A DNA stretch of 64,000 nt, taken from contig NZ_BPFH01000004.1 of NCBI RefSeq assembly GCF_019655435.1, positions 186,001 to 250,000 of the forward strand, in the 5' to 3' direction. Shown here one piece after another: positions 16,901-24,986 of this stretch. The translations under genes and the position numbers were made by a program. Below the pieces are notes generated by a model, which saw nothing but the letters and a program-made list of their open reading frames with translations, ran no database searches and was not told the origin of the DNA. The stretch comes from Jannaschia pagri. Its GTDB lineage: Bacteria > Pseudomonadota > Alphaproteobacteria > Rhodobacterales > Rhodobacteraceae. Each line of letters begins with the position of its first letter. Within the stretch, counting starts at the first letter, position 1.

Positions 16901-17306
16901 GGATCTGACGCTTACTTACCACCTGGCGCCGCCGATGCTGACCAAGACGGGGTCTGACGGTCGACCGGCAAAACGGGCCTTTGGGGCTTGGATCGAACGG
17001 GCCTATCCGCTGCTGGCCATGGGCAAGATCCTGCGGGGGACACCTCTGGATCTGTTTGGGCGGACGGCAGAGCGACGGATGGAGCGCGCGCTCATCGCGC
17101 AATACGAGGCCGACATGGCCGAGGTCGTGCCCTTGCTGACCGATGATAACCGGGAGGCCGTGATCGCCCTCGCAGCCTTGCCGCTCAGCATTCGGGGCTT
17201 TGGTCCAGTCAAGGAGGCCAACGAACGTCAGGCCGCCAAACGGCGCGAGGAGCTCCTGTCGGTGATCCGCTCTGGCGGCGATGGGATGCGCCAGGCCGCC
17301 GAGTGA
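13902..17306 (+). CDS. Indolepyruvate ferredoxin oxidoreductase, fused alpha and beta subunits
   Basis: A 1134-residue fusion of IorA- and IorB-like parts. It oxidatively decarboxylates aryl pyruvates to acyl-CoA with thiamine diphosphate and Fe-S clusters, degrading aromatic amino acids. Order: pyrimidine-binding domain (about 1-400), TPP-binding region with CSGCPHN near 430, a four-cysteine cluster motif CEGCGDC near residue 630, and the gamma-type Rossmann domain beginning VITGVGGTGVMTIG near 710. The C-terminal 250 residues are the extension seen in the large alphaproteobacterial fusions, usually labelled DUF6537. AGGGAGAT precedes the ATG. Divergent LysR regulator. Long antisense frames over it are shadows. 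Confidence 0.95.
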   Translation: MRQDVSLNDRYDLSQQQVLLNGTQALVRLMLMQKARDKAAGLHTAGYCTGYRGSPLGAVDMMMTKARKVLTENDITFKPGLNEDLAATAMWGSQQAELRGEGRFDGVFGLWYGKGPGVDRSGDVMRHANMAGTSRNGGVLMAMGDDHTGESSTTCHQSDWALVDAHMPVLSPAGVQEILDFGLYGWALSRYAGVWVGLKTMKDTVEVTSVVDGRPDRLSFVTPDFALPEDGLNIRLNDHWIPQEERLLGHKRWAAEAFSHANKLDKRVHGKPGAKIGFVAAGKNWLDLVHALNLLGLDAEECARLGITTYKVGQTWPMDMKGLHDWAEGLDLIVCVEEKRKLIEVQVKEAIFDDRRGRRVYGYQKGGGGPVLFPSHYALDPTDIAAKLAEILTEEGRGTDRIAAGLARIQEARRADNAPEIQARTPWFCSGCPHNTSTKVPEGARAGAGIGCHVMALWMDRSTEGYTHMGAEGVNWVGESLFSTRKHVFQNLGEGTYNHSGILAIRAALAAGTTITYKILYNDAVAMTGGQHNEGDLAPEQIARELQAMGVAEIAVVYDDKEDVDRARFPSGLSWHERAEMPKVQAHMQTVEGVSAILYIQTCAAEKRRRRKRGQFPDPDKRIFINTDVCEGCGDCGVQSNCVSLVPVQTEFGTKRAVDQSSCNKDFSCVNGFCPSFVSVEGAKLKKAATRDVETGHLPEPVLPTIDGTWNTVITGVGGTGVMTIGAVMAMAAHLDGKGAGLMEMAGLAQKGGAVALHCRLGETPTDISAIRVALGEADALIGGDLVVSAGAKTLALTTTGRTGAVVNAHEIVTGDFTRNADFKLPADRLRLSLEARLRDGLTMFDASKLAERLLGDTVFSNMMILGAAWQRGLVPLSREAILKAVELNGAAVDRNQRAFELGRWAICVPEAAAEVLVDRVTKLPETLEGRIDARASHLRAYQSGRYAKRYRRLVESIADRDLREAVAKGYHKVLAYKDEYEVARLLRTTHEKARAAFDGDLTLTYHLAPPMLTKTGSDGRPAKRAFGAWIERAYPLLAMGKILRGTPLDLFGRTAERRMERALIAQYEADMAEVVPLLTDDNREAVIALAALPLSIRGFGPVKEANERQAAKRREELLSVIRSGGDGMRQAAE

Positions 17307-17334
17307 TGTCGGATCGCTTGCGTGATCCGATCCG

Positions 17335-17421
17335 CCGGGGGCGCTGCCCCCGGACCCCCGTTTGGTTGCGCCCGGATCTGAGATGCTGCGTCGAGTCTTT
17401 TGGACGGTGTCTGAGTATTTG
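17335..17421. repeat. GC hairpin repeat, copy 2, tail displaced by about 54 bp
   Basis: CCGGGGGC-GCT-GCCCCCGG (17335-17353, 8-bp stem) runs into ACCCCCG. The AGTATTTG tail appears only at 17414-17421, with about 54 bp of unrelated sequence between. In copies 1 and 3 the tail follows within about 10 bp of the stem. It lies between the convergent oxidoreductase and tusA-like genes. Confidence 0.6.
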
Positions 17422-17465
17422 TCGGACCCGTGATGAAGAGGGGGCGCTTCGGTTTGTGGTCGGGG

Positions 17466-17687
17466 TTAGCCTTTGCGGAGGGTGAAGCTTGTCTCCGTGG
17501 CCCCCTCGAAGGTGTGGCCAGCCTCAGCGCAGAAGTGGGGTACGTCCACATGGGCGGCCGGGTCGTCCGCCAGAAGGCGGATGCGCGCGCCGCTGGGCAA
17601 GGTCTCCATCCGTTTGCGCAGGCGCAGAACCGGGAGCGGGCAGAGCAGGCCCAGGGCGTCCACCTCAAGGTCTATGGGATCGTCCAT
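17466..17687 (-). CDS. TusA-like sulfurtransferase
   Basis: A 73-residue TusA/SirA/YeeD-type protein. The persulfide-carrying Cys is C16 in the signature CPLPVL (CPxP), followed by the helix RLRKRMETL and the two-strand C-terminus of the fold. Such proteins pass sulfur for tRNA thiolation, cofactors or sulfur oxidation. There is no tus or dsr partner beside it; it is divergent from the membrane hydrolase gene with a 58-bp gap. Other sulfur-handling genes in the window lie 36 kb away. Confidence 0.87.
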   Translation of the reverse strand: MDDPIDLEVDALGLLCPLPVLRLRKRMETLPSGARIRLLADDPAAHVDVPHFCAEAGHTFEGATETSFTLRKG

Positions 17688-17745
17688 CTGTTGTCCTTAA
17701 TTTCGCCTGACGGTTCTGGCATTGTGATCGGCGAAAGGGCAAGCC

Positions 17746-18942
17746 ATGACCGTCACCCGCCGCCGCGTTCTGTACATCCCAGGGTATGATCCGTTTCACC
17801 CCCGGCGGTATCGCGAGTTGTATCGCAAGGAGGGGGCCGCCCAGGCGGCGATTTCGGGTTACGCCTTGGAGCAGCGAAAGGGTCGGGGACCCTACGTCTG
17901 GGAGGTGACAGCCGAGATGGACGGCGCCCATGTGGAGACTGAGGTCGAGGTGCTGGTCTGGTCGGATATCGTCGCCGGGTCCATGTCGCGGTCGATTTTG
18001 GCCACTTATGGGCAGTTGGTGCGCACAGCTTGGGCCTATATCGGGTCTGGTGCCCTGTTTCGATTGATGAAGCTGCGGCAGGGGCCGGTGATCGCTGCGC
18101 TGTACCCGGTCGTTTTCCTGTTGCTACAGCTTGTGGTGGCCCTGGCTATCGGGGCGGGCGGAGCCGCGATTGTATCTGCAATCCTCCCGGGGGTGGTTGG
18201 CGGTTTGGTTGGGGGGGCCATCGGAGTCGGTCTGGGGGTCGTCGTCTTGCGCTGGTTCAAGGCCAAGGACGCGAAGGTCTTTGCCCACTACCTGATGCAT
18301 GACTATGCGTTTTCGGCCCGGTGGGGGGGCGCGAACCCGCCCCAGCTAGAGGAGCGTATGGCGGTCTTCGGTGAGACGATTGTCGCTGCCCTCGGCTCGG
18401 ATGCGGACGAAGTGTTGGTGGTCGGGCATTCGTCTGGGGCGCATCTGGCGGTGTCGGTCCTGGCGGATTTGATCCGAGCGGGGCGGGTGCCGGCAGGGCG
18501 TTGCGCGTTCCTGAGCCTTGGTCATGTGGTGCCCATGGTCAGTTTTCTGCCCAATGCCAGCCGCTTGCGGGCCGATCTTCATCTGATGGCAGGGCAGGAC
18601 CTGATCCCTTGGGTGGATGTCACGGCGCCGGGGGATGGATGCGCCTTTGCGCTCTGTGATCCCGTCGCGGTGACAGGCGTTGCACCGGACGCGCAGCGCT
18701 GGCCGCTCGTCCTTTCAGCCGCCTTTACGAAAACGCTCAGCCCGGAACGCTGGAATGATCTGAAACGACGTTATTTTAGGCTGCACTTTCAATATCTTTG
18801 TGCCTTCGATCGGCCCGGTGACTACGATTATTTTCGGATCACGGCTGGGCCGCTGACGTTGGCGGAGCGTTTTGCCGGGCGTGCGCCAAGCCCGTCTCGG
18901 CTAACGGCCCCTGTGAACCGGTATCGGAGCATGGCCGCGTGA
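17746..18942 (+). CDS. Membrane protein with alpha/beta-hydrolase nucleophile elbow
   Basis: A 398-residue protein of no family I can name. Residues about 115-168 form two hydrophobic Gly/Ala/Val-rich helices. After them come residues typical of a serine hydrolase: VLVVGHSSGAHLAV, nucleophile S229. The N-terminus (VLYIPGYDPFHPRRYRELYR) resembles an oxyanion strand and loop, so the membrane hairpin may be inserted inside the hydrolase fold. Its end overlaps the cytochrome P450 start by GTGA, so the two are co-translated and probably work on the same lipophilic substrate. Function is otherwise unknown. Confidence 0.72.
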   Translation: MTVTRRRVLYIPGYDPFHPRRYRELYRKEGAAQAAISGYALEQRKGRGPYVWEVTAEMDGAHVETEVEVLVWSDIVAGSMSRSILATYGQLVRTAWAYIGSGALFRLMKLRQGPVIAALYPVVFLLLQLVVALAIGAGGAAIVSAILPGVVGGLVGGAIGVGLGVVVLRWFKAKDAKVFAHYLMHDYAFSARWGGANPPQLEERMAVFGETIVAALGSDADEVLVVGHSSGAHLAVSVLADLIRAGRVPAGRCAFLSLGHVVPMVSFLPNASRLRADLHLMAGQDLIPWVDVTAPGDGCAFALCDPVAVTGVAPDAQRWPLVLSAAFTKTLSPERWNDLKRRYFRLHFQYLCAFDRPGDYDYFRITAGPLTLAERFAGRAPSPSRLTAPVNRYRSMAA

Positions 18943-20297
18943 GCCACCCGATCCCACCCAAGCCGCAGCCCCGTCCGGACCGGGTGAGCCTGCTGGAGTA
19001 TGGGAGGCGGTTCCGTGCGGATATCCTCTCGGCCCAACCGGCGCGGCTGTATCGGGCGTGGATGGCGGAGTTTCGGACGCCGTTCTTTCGCAGCTACATG
19101 ATGAACGATCCGGCTTTGCTGGATCTCGTTCTGAAAGACCGCCCCGATGACTTCCCCAAGTCGGACCGCATTCGGGAAGGGCTGGCGCCTTTGCTTGGCC
19201 GATCCGTCTTTGTCACCAACGGTGAGGAATGGAAGCGCCAACGGCGGATCATCGACCCGGCCTTTGGCAAAGGGCGCTTGCGGGAGGCCTTTCCGGCCAT
19301 GAAGGATGCGGCGACCGCCATGGTCGAACGCCTGTCGGAGGGCGTGCATGAGATTGAGGCGCCTGCGAGTTACGCCGCCGCCGATGTGATTTTTCGCACG
19401 CTCTTTTCCGTGCCCATTGAGGACAGACTTGCGGCGGATGTCTTTCGCCATTTCCGCGACTACCAACGGACGCAGCCGCTGTTGAACCCGGCGGCCCTGC
19501 TCCCTTGGCCCAGGTGGGTGCCGCGCCTGCATCGGCGGCGCACGCTGGCTGCGGCGCGGGCCATCCGAGGGGCGATTGCAGCCTTGGTTGAGCGGCGTGC
19601 GGTAGAGATTGCAAACGGGACCGCGCCCGACGATCTGGCGACCAAGATTATGACCTTTGCGGATCCGGACACAGGCCATCGCTTCTCACCCGAAGAGATG
19701 GTGGATCAGGTCGCGATCTTCTTTCTGGCGGGGCACGAAACCTCTGCATCGACCCTGGCCTGGGCCTTGTACCTCTTGGCCATGTATCCGCAGGTGCAAA
19801 CGCGCGTGGCCGCGGAAGCGGCGCTCGATTGGGATGCAATTGGGTTGGGTGATATGAGCCGCTTGCCCGTGACGCGGGACGTCTTTCGGGAGACGCTGCG
19901 GCTCTATCCACCCGTGCCAATGATGGTGCGAGAAACGACGAGGCCGGAAGCGTTTCGCGGTCGGTCAGCGCCTAAGGGAGCGCAGATTGTCCTTAGTCCC
20001 TGGCATCTGCACCGCCATGAGCGGCTGTGGGACCGGCCCGATGCCTTCGACCCTGACCGCTGGCAGACAGAGGCGGGCACGGAGAGTGCGCGTGCGGCCT
20101 ATATGCCGTTCAGCGCCGGACCACGGGTGTGTACCGGGGCCGGGTTCGCCATGGCGGAGGGCGTTCTGCTGTTGGCCCGGGTCATTGGTGCCTTTGAGGT
20201 GACACCGGTGGGCGCGCCGCCGGTGCCCGTGGCCCATCTGACCGTGCGGGCCAAGGACGGGATCCACCTCCATTTGCGGCCCAGGGCGGCGGTGTGA
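18939..20297 (+). CDS. Cytochrome P450
   Basis: A 452-residue soluble P450 monooxygenase. The heme-binding loop FSAGPRVCTG puts the axial thiolate at C398. The oxygen-activating I-helix motif is AGHETS and the K-helix is ETLRLYP (ExxR). A PERF-like FDPDRW segment precedes the heme loop. No membrane anchor. It starts with GTG inside the stop of the membrane hydrolase gene. No ferredoxin or reductase gene is nearby, so it must use an electron carrier encoded elsewhere. Substrate likely hydrophobic, perhaps a fatty acid or terpenoid (inference). Confidence 0.95.
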   Translation: MSHPIPPKPQPRPDRVSLLEYGRRFRADILSAQPARLYRAWMAEFRTPFFRSYMMNDPALLDLVLKDRPDDFPKSDRIREGLAPLLGRSVFVTNGEEWKRQRRIIDPAFGKGRLREAFPAMKDAATAMVERLSEGVHEIEAPASYAAADVIFRTLFSVPIEDRLAADVFRHFRDYQRTQPLLNPAALLPWPRWVPRLHRRRTLAAARAIRGAIAALVERRAVEIANGTAPDDLATKIMTFADPDTGHRFSPEEMVDQVAIFFLAGHETSASTLAWALYLLAMYPQVQTRVAAEAALDWDAIGLGDMSRLPVTRDVFRETLRLYPPVPMMVRETTRPEAFRGRSAPKGAQIVLSPWHLHRHERLWDRPDAFDPDRWQTEAGTESARAAYMPFSAGPRVCTGAGFAMAEGVLLLARVIGAFEVTPVGAPPVPVAHLTVRAKDGIHLHLRPRAAV

Positions 20298-20339
20298 CCT
20301 CCGTTGGCGCCGAAAGGAGAACATGACCCCATGACGGCC

Positions 20340-20840
20340 CTAGGCGCCGCGATAGGGCTCTACGTATTGCAGGGCCATGTCCCAGGGGAAGAAGATCCAG
20401 GTATCTTGGCTGACGCCGGTGATGAAGGTGTCCACCATCGGCTCGCCTTTGGGTTTGGCATAGACCGTCGCGAAATGTGCCTTGGGGTACATTTTGCGCA
20501 CGACCTCTAGGGTTTTGCCGCTGTCCACCAGGTCGTCGATGACCAACACGCCGGTGCCGTCGCCGACCATGTCCTCGTCAGGCTTGGACAGGACCTGGGC
20601 CGCGCCCTGGGTCTGATTGTCGTAGGATTTGATCGAAATCGTATCGACCAACCGGATGTCCAACTCGCGCGCGATGATCATCGCTGGCGCCATGCCGCCG
20701 CGTGTGATGGCCACGATAGCTTTCCAACCGCCATCATCTGGGCCATGTCCATCCAACCGCCAGGCAAGCGCGCGGCTGTCGCGGTGGATTTGGTCCCAGC
20801 TGATGTGGAAGCCCTTCTCGTGGGGTAGTTTGTCGGCCAT
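20340..20840 (-). CDS. gpt: Xanthine phosphoribosyltransferase
   Basis: A 166-residue type I phosphoribosyltransferase that salvages xanthine and guanine to XMP and GMP with PRPP. The PRPP loop is [15 protein letters not shown], and the N-terminal strand segment [14 protein letters not shown] matches Gpt. The tail WIFFPWD is characteristic of the Gpt branch. The ATG at 20840 is preceded by GAGGAGAG; a longer frame reaching 20978 lacks support. Convergent with the P450 gene (42-bp gap). Confidence 0.95.
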   Translation of the reverse strand: MADKLPHEKGFHISWDQIHRDSRALAWRLDGHGPDDGGWKAIVAITRGGMAPAMIIARELDIRLVDTISIKSYDNQTQGAAQVLSKPDEDMVGDGTGVLVIDDLVDSGKTLEVVRKMYPKAHFATVYAKPKGEPMVDTFITGVSQDTWIFFPWDMALQYVEPYRGA

Positions 20841-20928
20841 CGATCTCTCCTCGGGCGTGGCGGCGCCAATGTGCGGGGACATTCTGTTAAAGGACGGGGG
20901 CGTGCAACTGGCACGTGGGGTCGGGTGC

Positions 20929-21543
20929 TCAGGTCGGAAGGGCGAGCCGCAGGCCAAGCAAGCCCATGGCCACGCCAAGTGATCTGTCCAAACCTGTTTT
21001 CAGGCGCACGTAGGCGCGCCTGGCGGCGGGCAGGGAAAAGACGCGCGCCACTAGGATGTACCAAGCGGCCTCGACCCAGAAGATGTTGAACACGATGATC
21101 GCCTTGGCCTGCAAAGTGGTCTCGGCGGGCACAAAGCCCAGGAAGACCGCGCCGAAGAACACGGCGGGCTTTGGGTTGGCGAACATGGTCAAGATGCCAA
21201 GCCGTATGGCGGAGGTCAGGCCGCGCGGCGTCCCGTCGGAGACCTCCGGCAGGGGATCGCGGGCGTGGCGCCACATCATGAAGCCGATCCAGATCAGAAA
21301 GATCGCGCCCCCCACCTTGAGGAGGGTGAACAGGATCGGGATGACCTGAAACAGCAGTGACAGCCCAAGCAGCGCGGCCAGCGCCCAAATGGCCGCCCCC
21401 ACCCCAAAGCCGATGGCCAGCCCCACGGCAGGGCGAAACCCTTCGGCGGCCGCGGTTCGCAGCGACAGCACAAAGGATGGCCCCGGAGATATGGCCGCAA
21501 GCAAGTGCACCAGCGCAACGGACGCAAAGGCAAGCGCTGTCAT
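20929..21543 (-). CDS. LysE/RhtB family amino-acid exporter
   Basis: A 204-residue inner-membrane protein of the LysE superfamily with about six helices. The family signature near the N-terminus reads [18 protein letters not shown], and the mid-protein [17 protein letters not shown] matches the N-P-K motif. Exports amino acids or related compounds; substrate not predictable. Its ATG overlaps the stop of a second LysE-type gene by 4 bp, so the two are translationally coupled. Confidence 0.92.
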   Translation of the reverse strand: MTALAFASVALVHLLAAISPGPSFVLSLRTAAAEGFRPAVGLAIGFGVGAAIWALAALLGLSLLFQVIPILFTLLKVGGAIFLIWIGFMMWRHARDPLPEVSDGTPRGLTSAIRLGILTMFANPKPAVFFGAVFLGFVPAETTLQAKAIIVFNIFWVEAAWYILVARVFSLPAARRAYVRLKTGLDRSLGVAMGLLGLRLALPT

Positions 21544-22154
21544 GAGGTCACCAACAAGCGCAGACCGAGCCCACCCAGCACCAGCGCCATGGCACGCGAC
21601 AGAAAGGGCTTCATTGCCAGGTAGCGGCTGCGCACATCCTCTCGTGCCAGGAGGCTCGCCAGCGCGGCATAGACGAGGATTTCCAGCAGGATGTGATTGA
21701 CCGTGACCACCGCCATTTCAACACCCGACAAGCCGGGCGGAAAAATCACCAGCAGGACACCGGCGGAAAACAAGATGCTCTTGGGATTTCCGAGGTTGAG
21801 CAAAAATCCCGTCAGGACGGCGCGGCGCGTCGACACGGGGACAGGTTCCGCCACAGGTTGGTTGGCGCCTCGCCAGATCTGGATCGCGAAGGCCAGTACC
21901 AACACGGCCCCGCCGATCTTCAGGATCGTGTAGGCGAGCGGCACGAGGGTAAAGACCGTCTCCAACCCCCAGAGCGCGCCGAGGGTCCAAAGACCGGCCA
22001 TGACGGCCAGCCCGACCCCCGTCAGAATGCCTTGGCGGCGGCCACCGTTGAGGCTGGCTTGGACACAGAGAACGAACGCGGGCCCAGGCGCTGCGACGGC
22101 AAAGAACAGCGCGACGTTAAACGCCGCAAGATGCCCGAGCGTCAGGGCGTCCAT
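21540..22154 (-). CDS. LysE/RhtB family exporter, second copy
   Basis: A 204-residue paralogue of the next gene: FAVAAPGPAFVLCVQASL near the N-terminus and GFLLNLGNPKSILFSAGV in the middle. Same length and helix pattern but well diverged, so an old duplication or a heteromeric pair. It overlaps fabI by one base (TGATG) on its 5' side and the other LysE gene by 4 bp on its 3' side, giving a fabI-lysE-lysE operon. Confidence 0.92.
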   Translation of the reverse strand: MDALTLGHLAAFNVALFFAVAAPGPAFVLCVQASLNGGRRQGILTGVGLAVMAGLWTLGALWGLETVFTLVPLAYTILKIGGAVLVLAFAIQIWRGANQPVAEPVPVSTRRAVLTGFLLNLGNPKSILFSAGVLLVIFPPGLSGVEMAVVTVNHILLEILVYAALASLLAREDVRSRYLAMKPFLSRAMALVLGGLGLRLLVTS

Positions 22155-22969
22155 CAGGTGTCTTTCTGTTCCCGCGTCATATCGGGGGCGTCAGGGTTTT
22201 TCATGCCGACGACATGGTAGCCCGCATCCACATGGTGGATCGTCCCGGTCACGGCAGTAGAGAGGTCCGACAAAAGATACATCGCGGACTGCCCGACCTC
22301 GTCGATGGTCACGGTCCGGCGCAGGGGCGAGTTGTTCTCGTTCCATTTCAAAATGTAACGAAAATCACCAATTCCAGAGGCCGCCAGCGTCTTGATCGTG
22401 CCTGCCGAGATGGCGTTGACCCGGATGTTGTCCTTGCCCAGATCCTCGGCCAGGTACTGAACGGAGCTTTCCAGGGCCGCCTTCGCAAGGCCCATGACGT
22501 TGTAGTGGGGCATGACCTTTTCGGCACCGTAGTAGGTCAGTGTCAGCGCACTGCCACCGTTCTTCATCAACTTTTCGGCGCGCTGTAGCACGGCCGTGAA
22601 GGAATAGACGGAGATGTTCATCGTCATCAAAAAGTTGTCGAGCGACGTGTCGAGATACCGTCCGCGCAGTTCAGATTTATCTGAGAAGCCAATTGCATGG
22701 ACGATGAAATCCAGGGTGTCCCACCGCTCGCCCAGGGCGTCGAACATGGCGTCGATGGAGGCGCCATCGCCAACATCGCAGGGCAAGACGAGGTCCGATC
22801 CGACCTTTTCCGCCAATGGACCCACACGCTTCTTGAGCGCATCGCCCTGGTAGCTGAAGGCAAGCTCGGCGCCCTGTGCTGCGCAGGCTTGGGCGATCCC
22901 CCAGGCAATGGACTTGTCGTTGGCCAAGCCCATGATCAGCCCGCGCTTGCCCTGCATGATGCCCGTCAT
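22154..22969 (-). CDS. fabI: Enoyl-[acyl-carrier-protein] reductase (NADH)
   Basis: A 271-residue divergent SDR that reduces enoyl-ACP in the last step of each fatty-acid elongation cycle; target of triclosan. The N-terminal cofactor loop is IMGLANDKSIAWGIA. The catalytic pair is in YYGAEKVMPHYNVMGLAKAA (Tyr and Lys separated by six residues, the FabI signature). ATG at 22969 with GAGGAC upstream is preferred to the frame reaching 23041. Heads an operon with two LysE exporters and is divergent from pdxH. Confidence 0.95.
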   Translation of the reverse strand: MTGIMQGKRGLIMGLANDKSIAWGIAQACAAQGAELAFSYQGDALKKRVGPLAEKVGSDLVLPCDVGDGASIDAMFDALGERWDTLDFIVHAIGFSDKSELRGRYLDTSLDNFLMTMNISVYSFTAVLQRAEKLMKNGGSALTLTYYGAEKVMPHYNVMGLAKAALESSVQYLAEDLGKDNIRVNAISAGTIKTLAASGIGDFRYILKWNENNSPLRRTVTIDEVGQSAMYLLSDLSTAVTGTIHHVDAGYHVVGMKNPDAPDMTREQKDT

Positions 22970-23066
22970 GATCCGTCCTCGTCTGAAATAGCGGTGTCTT
23001 GCGTTGCCGGAGGCTTTAGGCGATTGCCGATGGGGCAGCAAGGTTTACACTTCGGGAGTAGCAGGA

Positions 23067-23693
23067 ATGGGACAGGATCGGTCGGGGATCTTTGCGGGTG
23101 ATGATCCGTTCCGCCTTGCAACCGATTGGCTGGCCGAAGCGACCAAGTCGGAGCCAGAAGACCCCAACGCAATGGCAATTTCGACCGTCGATGCCGAGGG
23201 ATTGCCCAATGTTCGGATGGTCTTGTTAAAGGACATCGAAGTCACAGGCGGGGCGGACGGGGCCTTCGTGTTTTACACGAATTTCGAAGGCACCAAGGGC
23301 CAAGAACTCGCGGCACATCCAAAGGCGGCAGGGGTTCTGCATTGGAAAAGTCTGCGCCGTCAGCTACGATTTCGAGGAGAGGTCGAACGCGTGGACGATG
23401 CGACGGCCGATCGGTATTTTGCGTCGCGAAGCCTAAACTCGCGTCTTGGCGCCTGGGCATCGCGACAGTCTCGCCCGCTCAACAGCCGGGCCAGCCTGAT
23501 GGCGGAGGTTGCCAAGGTGACAGCGACGAAGGGACCGAACCCACCGAGACCCAGCCACTGGGGCGGGTTCCGCATCCGCCCGGTCGAAATCGAGTTCTGG
23601 GCCGATGGGGCATTTCGACTCCATGACCGGTTCCGCTGGACACGCGCCATTCCCGGTCAAGGGGAATGGACTGTCGAACGTCTCAATCCATGA
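23067..23693 (+). CDS. pdxH: Pyridoxamine 5'-phosphate oxidase
   Basis: A 208-residue FMN-dependent oxidase converting pyridoxine or pyridoxamine 5'-phosphate to pyridoxal phosphate. Recognised by [20 protein letters not shown], the FMN-binding [25 protein letters not shown] and the C-terminal [14 protein letters not shown] followed by HDRFRW. The start at 23067 gives the usual family length; GGGAG lies eight bases before it. Divergent from fabI over about 100 bp. Confidence 0.96.
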   Translation: MGQDRSGIFAGDDPFRLATDWLAEATKSEPEDPNAMAISTVDAEGLPNVRMVLLKDIEVTGGADGAFVFYTNFEGTKGQELAAHPKAAGVLHWKSLRRQLRFRGEVERVDDATADRYFASRSLNSRLGAWASRQSRPLNSRASLMAEVAKVTATKGPNPPRPSHWGGFRIRPVEIEFWADGAFRLHDRFRWTRAIPGQGEWTVERLNP

Positions 23694-23843
23694 TTGCGTC
23701 GGCCAGGACTCGCCCATGACGTTTGGTCACGAAGCTGTTTTCCGCCAGAGCATGCATTGTGCCCTTGTGAGTGCCCCGCTAGCCGATATGAGGCTCGTTC
23801 CCTCATTCGCAATAACAGTAGGCGGGAACGAAAGGATTGAGCA

Positions 23844-24395
23844 GTGACAGGTGGTATAGCTCGCGATACGGGCGGCCATGGTGAGAATGACCAGGTCGTA
23901 GAAGGGCGCGTTAAGTGGTTTGACGCCACACGGGGCTTTGGCTTCATTGTATCCCCCCAGACGGACCGGGATGTTCTGTTGCACGCCAATGTGTTGCGTA
24001 ACTACGGCCAAAGCTCCGTTGCGGACGGAAGCGATGTCAGTGTGCGTATTCAGACTAGCGAGCGGGGGCTCCAGGCGGTTGAGGTATTGTCCCTTGTGGC
24101 GCCTGATCCCGTTGACGTGGCTTATGTGGGGACAGAGCAGCCCGAATACCTTCAGCCCATTCCAGAAGATCTGCCGTATCAGCCCGCCCGCGTGAAATGG
24201 TTCGATAAAGCGAAGGGCTTTGGCTTTGCAAATGTGTTCGGCAAAGCGGACGATATCTTTATCCACGCAGAGGTCTTGCGCCGCTTCGGCCTTGCGGATC
24301 TGACCCCCGGAGAGGCAGTCTGTCTGCGCGCCACCATGGGCGCGCGCGGGTTGCTCGCTCTGGAGGTGCGGAGATGGGAATACTACCAGGATTGA
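23844..24395 (+). CDS. Double cold-shock-domain protein
   Basis: A 183-residue protein with two cold-shock (OB-fold) domains: residues about 17-85 (EGRVKWFDATRGFGFIVS) and about 115-180 (ARVKWFDKAKGFGFANVF). Each carries the RNA-binding KGFGF/RGFGF and D-[VI]-[LF]-[LI]-H pattern. The linker is acidic and Pro-rich. Double-CSD proteins are usual in alphaproteobacteria and bind single-stranded RNA or DNA. It starts with GTG, seven bases after AAAGGA. Its 3' end overlaps the DUF192 gene by 22 bp. Confidence 0.92.
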   Translation: MTGGIARDTGGHGENDQVVEGRVKWFDATRGFGFIVSPQTDRDVLLHANVLRNYGQSSVADGSDVSVRIQTSERGLQAVEVLSLVAPDPVDVAYVGTEQPEYLQPIPEDLPYQPARVKWFDKAKGFGFANVFGKADDIFIHAEVLRRFGLADLTPGEAVCLRATMGARGLLALEVRRWEYYQD

Positions 24396-24853
24396 GGACA
24401 CTCCTCCTGTGTGTCGCGGTTCTTTGGGCTGCGCCACTTTGGGCTGCATGCGCCGACAACCGCGTCGATCTGCGGGGCGATTGGGGCAGCGCCCGCTTTC
24501 AAGCAGAACTGGCCCTGACGCCCGAAGATCATGCGCGCGGCCTGATGTTTCGCGAAAGCATGCCACGCATGGCCGGCATGTTGTTTGTGTACGAAAAAAC
24601 CCAGCCGCTCGGCTTTTGGATGCGCAATACGCTGATCCCGCTGGATATGATCTTTCTCGACGCGACAGGCACTGTTGTAAATGTCCACGCCAACGCGCAA
24701 CCCCTTGATGAAACAGTGATCTTGTCGGATGGGCCAGCCCGCGCCGTGTTGGAAATCAACGGCGGCATGGCGGAGCGATTGGGCATCAAAGCCGGGGATC
24801 AGCTGCGGTCACCCGCGATGCCGCAAAATGAAGCGGCTTGGGGCTGCGAGTAA
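24374..24853 (+). CDS. DUF192 family secreted protein
   Basis: A 159-residue exported protein: a Sec signal peptide ending near WAAPLWAAC and then a DUF192 domain with MFRESMPRMAGMLFVYE and FWMRNTLIPLDMIFLD, both family hallmarks. Role unknown despite known structures. Its ATG lies inside the cold-shock gene, so translation is probably coupled; this cold-shock/DUF192 order recurs in Rhodobacterales as far as I recall. Confidence 0.9.
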   Translation: MGILPGLRTLLLCVAVLWAAPLWAACADNRVDLRGDWGSARFQAELALTPEDHARGLMFRESMPRMAGMLFVYEKTQPLGFWMRNTLIPLDMIFLDATGTVVNVHANAQPLDETVILSDGPARAVLEINGGMAERLGIKAGDQLRSPAMPQNEAAWGCE

Positions 24854-24898
24854 GGCTTTTCAACCTTCTCATTGGGTGTTAGGCGGAGGCTCCGGTGT

Positions 24899-24975
<77 letters not shown>

Positions 24976-24986
24976 CCGGATCTCCT

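Noticed and set aside
14373-17102. A 909-codon minus-strand open frame opposite the indolepyruvate oxidoreductase
   Set aside because: Shadow of codon bias in GC-rich DNA: the plus-strand product has unmistakable motifs, and the antisense product is rich in His, Arg, Gly and Pro with no fold-like pattern.
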